DNA of 64,000 nt from Welwitschia mirabilis (Eukaryota > Gnetophyta > Gnetopsida > Welwitschiales). Shown in pieces: positions 10,314 to 22,460 of the stretch; positions within the stretch are counted from its first letter, which is position 1; each line of letters begins with the position of its first letter. The notes under the pieces were generated by a model that was not told where the DNA came from, did not search any database, and was given only the letters and a program-made list of their open reading frames with translations. The stretch is taken from the NCBI GenBank assembly GCA_051453625.1, contig JBOZIK010000001.1, positions 268,015,272 to 268,079,271 of the forward strand. Reading direction: 5' to 3'. A program made the translations under genes and the position numbers.

Positions 10314-11499
10314 TGTTAATTTATATGGCCAAGTTGATATTAAACTAATAAATTTGATATGGTATAATATGTTTCAAACATTTTAAGAAACTAAAGTCAT
10401 TACAAGATAAAAGAAATACGATATTTTTTACTAGCTTTATGAGAACTAAAAGTACAATCAATTTATAAAGGAGTTGATCAAATCTATGAGGGATCAACTA
10501 GACATATGCTAAAAATATCTTGCTACATCAAATTAATAAGGGATTAACCAAATGTCAACCTAATGTAGTTGATAATATTTCATAGGGTTTAACCAAACCT
10601 AAGCTAAAAACATTATCTTATCATCAAATTAAAAAGTGATTGACTAGAATGAAATGGGATCAATTGAACCTAGACTTAAAGCATTTAACTAGATTCTAGA
10701 TAGGGTCAATTGGACTATGAGATATAAGGTAATTAGATCAACTGAAAGAACATGAGACCAACTAACTTAAGTAATGGTAATTAATGAGGTTAATAGGATT
10801 CTTTGAGGAGTGAACCAGTTGTAATGCAAATAAAACTTTTTAGCTTATTTTCCTAGACATTGTCTTCTTATTTTTTTTACCATTAAAGTATCAAGTTTAT
10901 TTATAAATATTAAAAATATATTTTATATATAATCTAAATGAATTAAAATTTTTAGGGACTTTTTGATTGAATAAAAAGAAAAAGCATACATTTGTATAAT
11001 TAATATTTGTTGGTTAAGAGGTTGCACTATATAGACTTGCATTTATAAATTTTCTTACAGATAGTGTATTTCTAACTTTGTTATACTTCAAATTTGGTCA
11101 AGTCAGTGCATTCAAGCATACTATTATCACTGATATCTTTGATCTATAGAGGTTCATACTTAGCCTCAAAAAGTCTATTTGTAAATGTTGCAAATAAACC
11201 TAAGAAACTGGGAAAGAAAGCAACAAGCATCTAGATCAGCTTAGGGTTGAAGCTAATAGCTAAGAGTAGAGTAGGGTGTTTTTCCAAACCACTATAAATC
11301 TTTGTGTCAAGTGATATTATTTGGTATTTTCTAGTTTTAGTTATTTTCATGCTCTTTTATTCATTTGATCTCATTTGATAATACTTAGGTCCTTAATTTA
11401 AATGCATAAATATTTCTGGTGTAATTCTTAAGGGGTAAATTTTATATTGTAAATTCTATTCATCCTTTTATGCCCTACTCTAGGTTTTTAGATCCTACA
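10314..11499 (+). repeat. 3' LTR of Sirevirus element P
   Basis: 1186 bp from TGTTAATTTATATGGCC to GATCCTACA. Its head ('caagttgatattaaactaat') and tail ('ccaaaccactataaatc', 'ctattcatcc', 'ctctaggtttttagatcctaca') match the reverse complement of the LTR at 780-2360, but it is much more diverged. The region 10490-10810 holds decayed GGGTCGACTAG-type units (gggatcaactag, gggtcaattgg). Core promoter ACTATAAAT at 11291-11299. Confidence 0.75.
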
Positions 11500-12578
11500 T
11501 ACCCCTTATGTTATTGTTTCTTACGACCTTATACATCACAAAACCTTTACTTATCTTATTAACCCCAATTTTGATTAAGCCTAATTGACAATATGACTTG
11601 TGTTAACTTTTAACTATAATTTGAGATTTTTAAATAAGAAATTAAAACTAATTAGGGTAACTAATTATTTGAAATTTAGGTAGTAATACTCTCTAAAGTA
11701 AGTCCCAAGGTATCAGGACTGAACCTCTAGAAAGAAAAGTGAAAAATGTGCATAAATATGATTATTTTATCCGTCCTAGTTGTATGTAACTAGATTACTT
11801 AAATTGTTGTGGAATAAATAAGAAAGAAAGATAATGTAAAAATGAGGTCTTAATCACTTTTTGATTACTTTGGCATTGTACTCTTATATTTTTTTGATTA
11901 TACATCTTACATTGACAATGACTCTTGGATTATTTTGGAAATACCTCTTGAATTGTTTTGACATTACATCCTCAAAATATCTCATTTACATCTTGAATAT
12001 TATTATGATTCTTTTCTTATATTTGGGAATCTTATACCTATTTATTCTTTGCCATGGACCATGCTAGAGATCATAAAGGAATATAGTTCTCACATTGTAC
12101 TTGCATGTGTAGGAAATCTATAAAGGAGGATTCAGAAATGAGTTGATTATTATAATACATTGGGTGTGATATTCATGTTTTTTTATTTAGTTACCTACAT
12201 ATTATTTAAAGAACCTTGTGTTCTAGATCTTTGTTATAAGTATTGTTGCATTCTCGTTATTGTACTTTCTCACTATTATACTTGAATTTATCTAGATATA
12301 AAGAAGTAATTATTTTTAATTATACAAAGAAATTATATGAGTTAGTTATTTGCTTTTTCTATAATGTTACTTGAGAATTTTATTTGTGTAAGTACCTCAT
12401 AGGTCATTTATTTTTGATCCATAACCTATATCACAGATTGTATATTCACAAATAATATGCAGTTAATATTATATGCTTATTTATTATTTATAGTTAAAAA
12501 TGTTCTTTAGTGTTTTAAAACATGATAAGATTTTAATTAATGCATAGTCATATTGAGGAATATTGAGGATGTTATATT
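11500..12578. other. Unassigned AT-rich stretch, possible LTR
   Basis: No gene is recognised; the 68-codon frame at 11861-12067 is hydrophobic by base composition and not supported. Because a primer site follows at 12579, part of this stretch may be an LTR. A possible TATA box (aatctataaagg) lies near 12118. The LTR start was not found. Confidence 0.35.
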
Positions 12579-12596
12579 TAGGTATCAGAGCATTAT
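12579..12596 (+). promoter_or_regulatory. Primer binding site
   Basis: TTTAGGTATCAGAGCATT resembles the initiator-Met primer site. A second, more degraded copy (TTTTGGTATCATAGCCTAGG) follows at 12639. The doubling suggests that the primer-site region itself was duplicated. Confidence 0.55.
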
Positions 12597-12635
12597 GTGA
12601 AGGTTGTTAAAGTTTTGGGTTTTACAATGGATGTT

Positions 12636-12800
12636 ACATTTTGGTATCATAGCCTAGGTTGTGATTTCACTAGGAATAATTGTGCTAAAGACATTATAAA
12701 TTTCAACAATAGATCCTGGGGTATGATTTCAATAGGCATAGTAATTGAGAAGGCATTACACATTTTAACATTAGATCTTGGGTTACAATTTCAACATTAA
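12636..12800 (+). repeat. Leader repeats (about 62-bp period)
   Basis: Three imperfect units, each opening with a partial primer-site block ('catAGCCTAGGTTgtGATTTCAcTAGG', 'atAGatCCTGGGgTatGATTTCAaTAGG', 'TTAGATCtTGGGTTacaATTTCAac'). Same family as 3626-3790. Confidence 0.55.
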
Positions 12801-12862
12801 AACCTAAATTTTTGATCATGAATAAATAATAGAAGTGAATACTTTCGCACTAAAGGAATGCA

Positions 12863-12863
12863 T

Positions 12864-12935
<72 letters not shown>

Positions 12936-13035
12936 NNNNNNNNNNNNNNNNNNNNNNNNNNNNNNNNNNNNNNNNNNNNNNNNNNNNNNNNNNNNNNNNN
13001 NNNNNNNNNNNNNNNNNNNNNNNNNNNNNNNNNNN

Positions 13036-13068
<33 letters not shown>

Positions 13069-13115
13069 GCATGCATGCATGTACGCATACACACATGCAC
13101 ATGCGCACACATACA
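12863..13115. repeat. (CA)n microsatellite with gap
   Basis: CA dinucleotide run from 12863, interrupted by 100 N at 12936-13035 and resuming to about 13066, then an imperfect (ATGC)n and CA-rich tail. The gap is probably collapse of the repeat. The long open frames over it are dinucleotide artefacts. Confidence 0.95.
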
Positions 13116-14839
13116 TAAAGAAATTTTGCAATTCGAGTTAAAGGACTTGGTTTGGAACTTATAAAAGCTATTATAAATGGACTAATGGAATTCCTCATTT
13201 TCTTTATAATGTTTAAATTTGTAGAAAAATTAGGATCATATCTCAAGGCAAATTTGTAAACCTTGGTTGCAAAATCTACACTACTGGAATGTAGCCTTTT
13301 CTTTAAAGGTAATTTTGCAAATGGACAAGCAGAAGCACATAGAAATACTATCCCTTATACTAACTAGATATGGAGGAGCTTTGAAAACATTATTGTTGGG
13401 AGAAGAGTGAAGGTAAGGAGTGTGTTTATGGAATGGTTGATAAAGTGAAGTTTGAATAGTTGGACTAATTTAACACTATGTTTATAGACAGCAGGTAAGA
13501 AGTGATGGGATTTTGAAGATAATGAAGAATGTGTTTGATTCTAAAATTGCATTGACACTATTTTAAGCTCTAGAAAGAGCTACATATCCTTTTGGTTTTT
13601 AATTAGGTTTTGTATATTATGAGTTGGGATGATCTAAGATAAAGGTTTTGAGTCTTTAAGTTCATAGTCAGGTCCTTTTTTAAATCTAGATTTCCATTAA
13701 AATCTTTTATGTTTTTATCTTTAGACTTATTTATAACTATCATTAATTTCTTCACCTAAATAGATAACACTGGATGATTTGATAATATCCTGTGATGATT
13801 CATTAAATAGTGTGAAAGATACATCATTAATCATCATTATCAGTGTAAAATATTACAAAAAACAATACATGACATAAATATTTTTTTTTAGAAAATATAG
13901 ATGTAATCCAATTCTTGAAAATTAAAAACTCTACATGAGAATTTTATCAAGAATAAATCATGCCCTATGAACTCTATATTTGAAGAGATTTTTATTAGAA
14001 ATTAATAGATTTAGCTAGTGTGGTATGACTACATAATCATCACTAGATTTGGAGTGAGTAGTAGTTTAGTTGTAGGAACTTCATGAGAGGCATGATGAGC
14101 TATGAGAACCTATAAATGGTGCACCCCTTCCTTCGTCATTATTGGTAGTAATGCCTCCAAGAGAAACCTCAAATTTTTCCATTTCAATATAAGAGAAGGA
14201 AGGAAATGGTAATTCACATAATAGAAATGTTGACAAGGAGACTGAAATTTCTCATTAGTCTAGGTTCTTAACCCAATAATTTCTTCCAACTTCCTTAATT
14301 AGATTGTAATATAATAAACTTAAGATTTATGTTACTAAATGTTTAGCTCATCCTGTTACCGCTAACTATTTCAGTGGAATCTTAGAAAAGCCAAAGGAGA
14401 ATAATAGAATGTTATAAAAAGATAACTTGAAAGTTTTTTTCTAGTCTACAATGTAAAAGAAAATTGACCTCATCTCTATCATGACCATTGCTTAGTTCTT
14501 AAAAAGAGTTGAATTAAATAAAAAATAGAATATAAAAACTCAGATTTATTATCTTTCTAAAAGTATTAGTCAAAATTTTAATCATGAAATTATGTTTATG
14601 CTTCTCTCAGTGTGTTAAGAAAGAATTAGATCTTTTATTTGTCAAGATGTACTTCTCTACTATCTTTTATCCTCAAGGCTTCTTAGTTTTAATATTTAAT
14701 TTTTTATACAGAAAAATGATGATGAAGTTATTATGAAATTGGAGGAGGAAATAAAAAATGAAGGAATCGTTCTTTCTTTTACTAGCTCTTGGTAAAATTA
14801 GAAAACTATCTTAAAAGAAAATTATTTTCATTCAAAGAA
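13116..14839. other. No supported gene; degenerate retroelement-like DNA
   Basis: AT-rich. A plus-strand piece at about 14720-14800 reads MKLEEEIKNEGIVLSFTSSW, which resembles the N-terminal approach to a gypsy reverse transcriptase, but it is too short to be sure. A 'ctataaatggtgcacccc' motif near 14111 could be an LTR TATA box. Confidence 0.3.
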
Positions 14840-15765
14840 ATGTGAGACTTTATTTTATCTCAAGCTCCATGATTATGAAGGAGGGTTGAAATTTGAAACC
14901 ATTATGTAAAGGTATTTACTCATATAGGGATAAAGGTTTTGGCATCCCTTTTTTATGAAGGTGATTATGTTTATTATATTATTAATGGATGCAATGTATG
15001 TAAGTTACTATACTAAAGAACTTATGATTATATTAATTCATGAAATTTAGTCTTCAAAGGAGAAAATAAAAAAGATTGTTCTAATGTGGAAGTGAACTAT
15101 ATAAGGTCAGATATTATTTTATATTTTTGGGTCTAGTTCTTAGGGCTATGAAATTCATTATAAATATCATTAATACAACAAAGATAACTCCATACATCAA
15201 ATATTTTCTATGATTTTAATTTTAATTTTGAAAAAAAAAACATGAAATGGTTAAAGAGGATTGTATTAACCTTATCTATAGAGTAGCAAATACTAGAGCT
15301 AAGTTTGTACTAGCTAAAGGATGGATGAAAATATGCTTTAAACTATTAAAAATATTAAAAGCACATACGAAGGACATTCAATAAGTCATAGTGAACACCT
15401 TTGATTACATTGTAAAAGAAATTATACTAGAGAATGTGCTTGCAACATTACTAAACAACTTAAAGGTTCAAGAGTTCTAGAATCATGTGTGCATCATAAT
15501 AGCTATTGCAAGTGAATTGAAAACTATTTACATTTCATAACTATTCTAGCTCTTATGAATGAATATCATGTTCAAAAATTGAATGTTAAGAATGGAGTGC
15601 TGAAATCACTTCTTTTCTTATTTGAATACATTAGAAAGATGGGAAAAGATTACATCTATGTTATTACTCCTCTACGTGAAGACACTCTTATGGAAGAGAC
15701 TTAGTTCATGATTAAAAACAACATTAATAGTGAAACACATGGTTTTGAATGACTTGAGTTCTTGA
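14840..15765 (+). pseudogene. SF3B1: SF3B1 (splicing factor 3B subunit 1) pseudogene fragment
   Basis: Plus-strand decayed copy of part of the HEAT-repeat domain of SF3B1, the largest subunit of the U2 snRNP SF3b complex, which contacts the branch site. Recognisable blocks in collinear order are [151 protein letters not shown] and [21 protein letters not shown] block of roughly 150 residues is missing near 15130. Stops and frameshifts are frequent. SF3B1 is one of the most conserved eukaryotic proteins, which makes the match secure by eye. No intron-like interruption is seen, so it may be a retrocopy, but I cannot say what introns the parent has. It abuts the LTR-like repeat at 15785. Confidence 0.85.
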
Positions 15766-15784
15766 TACTTTATTGAAAAGCCTT

Positions 15785-16705
15785 TAATTTAGCTAGAATG
15801 ATATACAAAAATTAACCTATTTTAAAAAAATAATTAATAAAAAAAATTATATTACAAAAGTACTTAAAAAATGAAAGCTATATTACCACTTAAAAACTTT
15901 AGTCATTACTAATTTTTATACAGAGTTTACTTTTTTATGATTTTGACTCAAATAAAGAATCTCTTTATTAAATTAGAATACATTCTTTGTTAAGAATAAC
16001 TATTCCTAATAAAATGGTATTCTAATAATTAATCTACTATGAATAATATTTATAGGAAGTGGGGAATGAAAATAAAATAAAAAAAAAGAGAGAAAACATA
16101 GCCAAATTATATGTATTACTTATTTATAACTAATATATTATCTCAATATTAACTCTACCTAAGACTAATACTAAGAGCAAGAAAATAGTAACATGTAATT
16201 TTTTTAAATTACCTACATAGTAACAAAAGGTTCTTTTAAAATATAAACTTATATTACTAACTAGAAAATATAGTAGTAAGAAATTTCCTATGTTTTTCAC
16301 AATAGGTATAATAGCTAGGAAGTCACTTTGTAGTTCTTCCATTATGAACTTTTTTACCTTCTACAAGTTGCTCAAAAGATCCTTGTATCTCCTTCACACT
16401 ACATATTTATAGGTACATCCTAAGTAATTTGTAATATCTTTTTTATGCCACCTATCCCTATCTTTCTAATGGTTTTCTTATGTTAGTAGGTATTTACTTC
16501 TTTTATGCCACCTGTTTAATTGTTAAAACCATTTCCTTTTTTTTATAGCAAGGCTCCCAGTATTATTGTATTTGAATAATTGTCCTACAAAACCAAGTTA
16601 GCTATATGCAATAATAAAATATCATAATAATGTTGTTTTAATTCATCATGACATATTACTAAACAACTATCATTTCATTCATTTCAGTAACAAAAAGAAT
16701 AATAA
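15785..16705 (-). repeat. LTR-like repeat R3, left copy (3' LTR of element Z)
   Basis: About 0.92 kb that aligns by eye with 35005-35945 along its length (shared: 'ttatattacaaaagta', 'gaatacattctttgt', 'tatagctaggaa', 'aggctc..tattatt', 'aaacaactatcatt'). The pair brackets a minus-strand gypsy internal region, so this is best read as the 3' LTR of element Z. Several ACTATGAATAATATTTATAGG-like stretches are present. Exact ends are uncertain. Confidence 0.65.
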
Positions 16706-18998
16706 TGTATGTAGATTTTTGATTTATTAGTTTTTCCTACAGTCAAACATTTGTTAGTCCCCTAATAATTTACATCGTTTATTTTATTATTTTATTTTAT
16801 TTTTTATTCTTTTTTATTCATTTTCAACCTATGACTTTTTCATTTGTTCTAGCTATTTCATTACTTTGATTTAGCCTTTAAAAAGGGTCAAACCATCTAA
16901 ATTTATATTTTTTTATTTAGATGGAGCTATATTAGGTATTTTCCCTTTAGATTATTTTTTATTTTTATTAGTTAGAACTTTTTTTGATTACATAGACTAA
17001 GAAGGAGGAGGATTTTCTAATTCATCTAATCCAGAAGAACACCCAACCATCCATCTTAAAGAAAATATCTAATAAATTTGATATCTTTATTCCTTTAAAT
17101 GGTCTAAATTATGCTTAGTAATGATGAAAGATAAATGTCTTTTTTGAAACCATCACAAACATGGGGAATTTGTTTTATTACTCTCTGATGCTATCTTTTA
17201 GCTGCTTCAGTCTTGGCATTGTCTATCTTCTTTAAGGCTTAGTTGGAAACCCTAGTGATTTTCTTTCGTCCTCCTTCTATATTTTGTATAATTTCATCAA
17301 TAACTTTTTCATAATTATCAAAGTAATAATATAGTTTTGAAGGATATAGGTGACTATTCCTTGGTACCTATAGTTTCTCATTTTCAAATCCTATTCTTTT
17401 TCCTAATTAGACTTTTAGAAGTTTGTTTTGATATAGTATTCTACTCTTTTTCTTTTAAAGTATTTTAAATAGTTTAATTCACTAGGAGGAATTAAAACTT
17501 ATTTGAGGGATTTTGATATTTAATGCCCAATAGCTTTTACATCTACTAGAGTTATTTGGTGCAAAGCAGTTTGTAGAATTCTTTCTATAATTTGAGAAAA
17601 TTCATTCTGCAATACTTTTATCAAACTCTGCTCAAGTAAAGAATAATCAATTTGTAAATATGTTTGTGAATTTGATTCCAATTTTTCTTTAAGGAAACCA
17701 ATATTTCTTTCCAAAATTTCAATTCTCTCTTGCTTTATCTACACCTACTATAAAGCTTTTATCCATTTTTGTTTACATCTGTTATTTTATTCTTGAATTT
17801 TCATATTTTTTCATGCATTCCTCTCGAATCCATATGAATTTCCTCTAAATATTTCTTTTTTAGTGGAAGGGATGAGCTATTATTCATGAATGTAACAAAT
17901 TCTTGCCATTTTTTAATGTTTTTAGCATTATAATGCTTATCTTAAGTTATATTCTTTAATAATTATAACAAAAAAATCTTATTTTTTAGTGGAGGGGAGA
18001 TATAGTTTCTTCCTTTTTTCTTTGAGTTTGTTCTCTGAATCTTCTATTTAAGTCTAGGCATTATGCAAAGAGGACCCATCTATCCTTTGGAAGTAAAAAA
18101 TGAGAGACTAATTTCCTTTTTAATTGCTACTTCTCTTCCTTAGCTTTATTATACTCCCATGCTAAAAAGAAATATTATATTTATAAAATTCATTTTTAAT
18201 TTTTAAAAATGTAATTCTATCCTTTATAACAAAATTTTAATCATGGAATTGATTTTTCTTTGATAGAAAGGTTGTCAAATAATTTATTGCAGCATACAAA
18301 GAATCCACCTTGTAATCTTCCATTGACTTAATAAAGGATTCACTTTCTTTTTGGAGTTTCAATTGCTATAAAGTAAATGAATCTATTTGTTCCCTTGTAG
18401 ATTATTTAACATTGGTTAACTAGTTGAAGGTATTTCCTCTATTCCTGAAACACTGAAAGATGTCAAAATGATAATCCCAAACAATAATATAATATAGAGT
18501 TCTACATTGTTTCTATTTGTAGAAAAGAATTGTGGAATATTCTTACACAAAAGAATTCTTCCAATAAATGAATAAAATCCTAGTCTAACCTTCATAAGCC
18601 TTATAGTATTCTGATTCTAGAAAATAACTTGTAGAATTATTCAAAAATACTTTATCTACTGTTAATATTTTTACATAAAGGATCTTTGATGGTAATTGTT
18701 AAGCATAATTTTGGTATTCTCATCCTTTTTTACTTATTAGTTATAAGAGATAAGTTTGAAAACACTACTCTTAAAATAATGAATGATTTAGGATTCCTTA
18801 CCTGATCAATGTCTTCATTCTTATGTGTTTTTGTCAATAGTCTTTCATTGGATGGTAACCCAAAAATAATTCTTAATTCATCTAGTGAAATTTAAAGTGC
18901 TATGTTAATAACTATGGAATATAATATTGGAGGTTCTTCTAAAAATCACACATTTTTATAAAAATAGTAGAGTTCCTCACTAATTTATTCCTCAAAAA
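16706..18998 (-). pseudogene. Post-pol region of gypsy element Z, coiled-coil-like protein remnant
   Basis: Lies between the Z 3' LTR and the inserted Sirevirus. On the minus strand, 17520-17714 is open for 64 codons (ERNIGFLKEKLESNSQTY, LLEQSLIKVLQNEFSQII), rich in Leu/Glu/Lys heptads and compatible with a coiled coil. Further 5', about 18150-18400, one frame gives REQIDSFTL, LKLQKESESFIKSMEDYKVD and FVIKDRITFLKIKNEF with few stops. Athila/Tat elements usually have a long region with extra ORFs between integrase and the 3' LTR, and this position fits. I do not recognise the protein. Confidence 0.45.
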
Positions 18999-19003
18999 AA
19001 GTT
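18999..19003. repeat. Target site duplication, left copy (AAGTT)
   Basis: AAGTT immediately before the LTR at 19004, matched exactly by AAGTT at 26438-26442. Confidence 0.85.
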
Positions 19004-20323
19004 TAATAGGATTAAGAACCCTTGGAGGGAAGTGGGGAAGGGGTGAATATGTTCTTTCAAAAATTCAATAAATAATATGAGATTAATCAATATAAAAACA
19101 ACTTACATTAAATATATTATTTTGTAAAGATCACAACAAGTTAAACCAATAAAAGTAAAGAATAAAAAAATAAAAGCTTAAAGTATGACTTTAATGCAAG
19201 CCGGATTTATAGTGGTTCAAGAAACTCCCCTACTCCACTCTTGATGATCAGCTTCTCCCAAGCTAGATCTTGGATCTCTGTTACTCTACAAGGCATTCCA
19301 GGTTCACTTGTAACCTTTATAAGTTGACTTTTCTAGGCTAAGTCTCAACCTTTAAAATGGACTTTTCAAGGTTGATAGAAAATAGTGTAGTAATGTAGTG
19401 ATGCCTCAATAGCACGGATATCACTTGTTCTAAACACAATACAATAGATGAAGCTCTCCTCTTATAGAAATACATCACTGAGGCTCTAGATCTGACTTTG
19501 AATGAAGCACATATCATAATGAAAAATATCCTTGAGTTAGATATGTAAAAGCCAAGATACAACAATGTCAATGCACAGCTTAATCTTTCAGATCCAAATG
19601 ATTTTTGCCAAATAAGAATAGTTCCAAAAGATCTTATTAGTCATCTATAGCTTAGCTATTTATAACAGAAGGCTATTAGGATTTATTACATTTTAATTAT
19701 ACCTCTAATGGCTAAAAAATGTTTATCTAATAGCTAGGTAACAGATACATAACATTTAGAAAAATTTCTTTTCTATATTATCTGATCGACTCCATAAAAA
19801 TTCGGTCGACCTCATGTGATGCCGTGAATTACATAGGTTATCCAAGAGAAAGATTTGGTTGCCTCAGGATTTGACGTCTCCTTGTCTAGTCAACCCCATG
19901 TAGGTTTAATTGACCCCCATATGATTAAATCCATATTAGGTCTAGTCAACCCCTTTTCTCTCAGTTTAGAAATACCATCTGTCAGGTCCTCAAATCTAGT
20001 CGACCCCATAAAAATCTAATTAACCCCTTACCATTTGATTCAGGGACTCTAATTCTATAAGTTATAAGTCTGATTGACCTCATCAGAATTGGATCAACTC
20101 CTATGGATGTAGTGCATTTTCCTTTAATAGCTTTAGATGTAGTCAACTCCTTTAGGATCTAGTCAACCCCTCTAGAGGGTGAAATAATTAAGCAAGTTTT
20201 AAGTGCACATTTTAGTTTCTTCTTTCAACCTACAAAAACATTAAATAATTTTGCACAAAATATACAACATTAGTTGTACAAAAGACATTAGTTTAATATC
20301 AATTAGTAAAATATAATCCAATA
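19004..20323 (-). repeat. 3' LTR of Sirevirus element B
   Basis: 1320 bp, plus-strand TAATAGGATTAAG to ATAATCCAATA; the original TG start has become TA. Polypurine tract on its high-coordinate side makes it the 3' LTR of a minus-strand element. It pairs with 24999-26437. CCACTATAAATCC box at 19205-19213. GTCGACC-type repeat zone at about 19780-20170. Confidence 0.9.
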
Positions 20324-20336
20324 ATCTCCTCCTTTT
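20324..20336 (-). promoter_or_regulatory. Polypurine tract of Sirevirus B
   Basis: The minus strand reads AAAAGGAGGAGAT directly before the LTR start, the usual Sirevirus AAAAGGGGGAGAT form. Confidence 0.8.
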
Positions 20337-20900
20337 ATATTGATGGTAAACAACTAAGTGATTTCAAGATTAAACAAATTTAAGCTCTTTCACGAAACAA
20401 ATTTAAGGCATATTATCATAATAAGAACTTCCCTTTTCACAAAGCCATATAAATAACATTAAGCAAAGGGAATAAGAAATATTTTTTAGACATTTTAAAA
20501 GCATTAGATTTTGAAAACACCATATTTTTCTCTTCCCCTTTGACATCAAGGGCAAAGAAAAGAAAGAGAGATAAAGAACTATAAGCCTTAGAAATGTGGT
20601 GGAAAATATCATATTTTCTTCTCCTAACTTTATGCCATATATAAAAATAATAATCATAATAGAGTTTTAAAGAAAGTATGTAAATGAGATGATAATTTTC
20701 AATTCATAGTGTCCAAAAAGAAAACCAATTGGGATTTGGTTAAGATGATAAGATAAAATAAAACATTGGAATATTAAAAATTAATAGATAAAATTCCATA
20801 AAAATTATTAAGAGATCAAAACAAAACGGACAAGATAAATTAAGATCTTTTGTTTTGTTGCTGTGATAGCTATAGAATTTTAAGAAACTAGGCAATCATG
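20337..20900. other. Non-coding 3' region of Sirevirus B
   Basis: No env-like ORF is visible here, unlike element P. An 84-codon minus frame at 20403-20657 has no family resemblance and is taken as chance. Confidence 0.5.
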
Positions 20901-22460
20901 TGTAAAACTAGTCAACCGATCTATTCTGGTCGACCAAATATCAAGTTCGGTTGACCGTCCTACAATTAACTATAGGATGATGAGAGAACTCCCAGTTCAT
21001 GTCTAAGACAAATAAAAGTATCAAAGTTAGGGGTTTGGTAAAAATATCTACTAATTATTGATCTGTAAATAAAAAATTCATAGATATATCCTTTTTTAAC
21101 TTGATCATAAAGGAAATGATGTCTAAGTTCAATACGCTTTTTTCTTGAGTGCTAAACTGAATTTTTTGATATATTAATAGCACTTGTATTATCATAAAAA
21201 ATAGGAACTTGTTCAAAAGTAACACCAAAATATTTCAACATTTCTTTTATCCACAAAAGATAAGTACAACAACTTCCTATAGCAATATATTCAGCTTCTA
21301 CAATAGAGAGAGGAATACTGTTTTGTTTCTTACTTGTCCATCCTACTAGACATGAACCTAAAAGAAAATAATTTTTATTTGTGCTTTTTCTATCAGCTTT
21401 ACATCTAGATCAATCTACATCACTAAAACCTACAAGATTAAAATATGTTTTATTGGAATACTATAAGCCATAATTACATGTACCTTTTACATACCTGATT
21501 ATTCTTTTTACTGCTTGAAGATGTGATTATTTTGGATTGGATTAATATCTTGCACACACTCCAATACTAAATATAAAATTTAGCCTACTTGCAATCAAGT
21601 ATAATAAACTACCAATCATGCTTCTGTAAAGTTTTTAATCTACTAATTTACCATTTTCATCCAAACTTACTTTAAATGATGTAGACATAGGAGTACTAAC
21701 TATCTTTGCATTTTTTAAATCAAATTATTTGATTAAATCTCTTGCATATTTGGATTGAGAGACAAATATTCCATCTTGGAATTATTTAATCTGAAGTTTA
21801 AGAAACATTTTAACTTCACCAAGCATATTCATTTCAAACCGATTTATCATAATATTTGCAAATTCTTTTGATAACTTTTCACTTGAGGCACCAAAAATAA
21901 TATCGTCTACATAAATCTGTATAATAATAAAATCATTTTTCAATTTCTTCATAAATAAAGTTTTATCTACATTCCTTGAACATATCCATTTTCATTTAAA
22001 AAAGTAGCTAGCTTTTCATACCATGCTCTTAGAGCTTGTTTTAATCCATATAAAGCTTTCTTAAGCCTATATACATGATCAGATTTATAAGGATTAATAA
22101 AACCTTGTAATTATTCAAACATAAACTTATTCAATTAATGATCCATTTAGAAAGTCACTTTTTATGTCCATTTAATATACTTTAAAGTTCTTAAAGGCTG
22201 GAAAATATAAAAACATTCTAATGCTATCCAACCTTACAACAGGAGAAAAAGTATCTCTTACATCAATGCCTTTTNNNNNNNNNNNNNNNNNNNNNNNNNN
22301 NNNNNNNNNNNNNNNNNNNNNNNNNNNNNNNNNNNNNNNNNNNNNNNNNNNNNNNNNNNNNNNNNNNNNNNNNNTTCTAATGCTATCCAACCTTACAATA
22401 GGAGAAAAAGTATCTCTTACATCAATGCCTTTTATTTGGGTGTAGTCTTAAGCTACTAAT
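20901..22460 (-). pseudogene. Sirevirus B reverse transcriptase / RNase H
   Basis: Minus-strand copia RT and RNase H with many stops. Recognisable from the 5' side: KGIDVRDTFSPVVRLDSIR, VKSDFLNG, DHVYRLKKALYGLKQALRAW, YEKLATFLNENGY, and RNase H remnants towards 20920. The YVDDII region (about 21900) is disrupted by a frameshift. A 100-N gap (22275-22374) interrupts the RT start; the same 59 bases stand on both sides of it, so the gap is probably not missing sequence. It follows integrase in the usual copia order PR-INT-RT-RH. Confidence 0.85.
22275..22374. other. Assembly gap with duplicated flanks
   Basis: 100 N. The 59 bp before it (22216-22274) recur after it (22375-22433) with one difference (acaaca/acaata). 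The most likely explanation is that two contig ends that overlap were joined with a placeholder. Confidence 0.85.

Noticed and set aside
11861-12067. 68-codon hydrophobic frame resembling a membrane protein
   Set aside because: Ile/Leu/Tyr-rich because of TA-rich sequence; no start context or family resemblance.
12797-13246. Five overlapping long frames on both strands across the CA repeat
   Set aside because: They consist of His-Thr or Cys-Val dinucleotide translations and N; purely a microsatellite artefact.
16130-16342. 70-codon minus frame
   Set aside because: Inside the R3 LTR-like repeat; the matching part of the other copy (about 35360-35560) is not open in the same frame.
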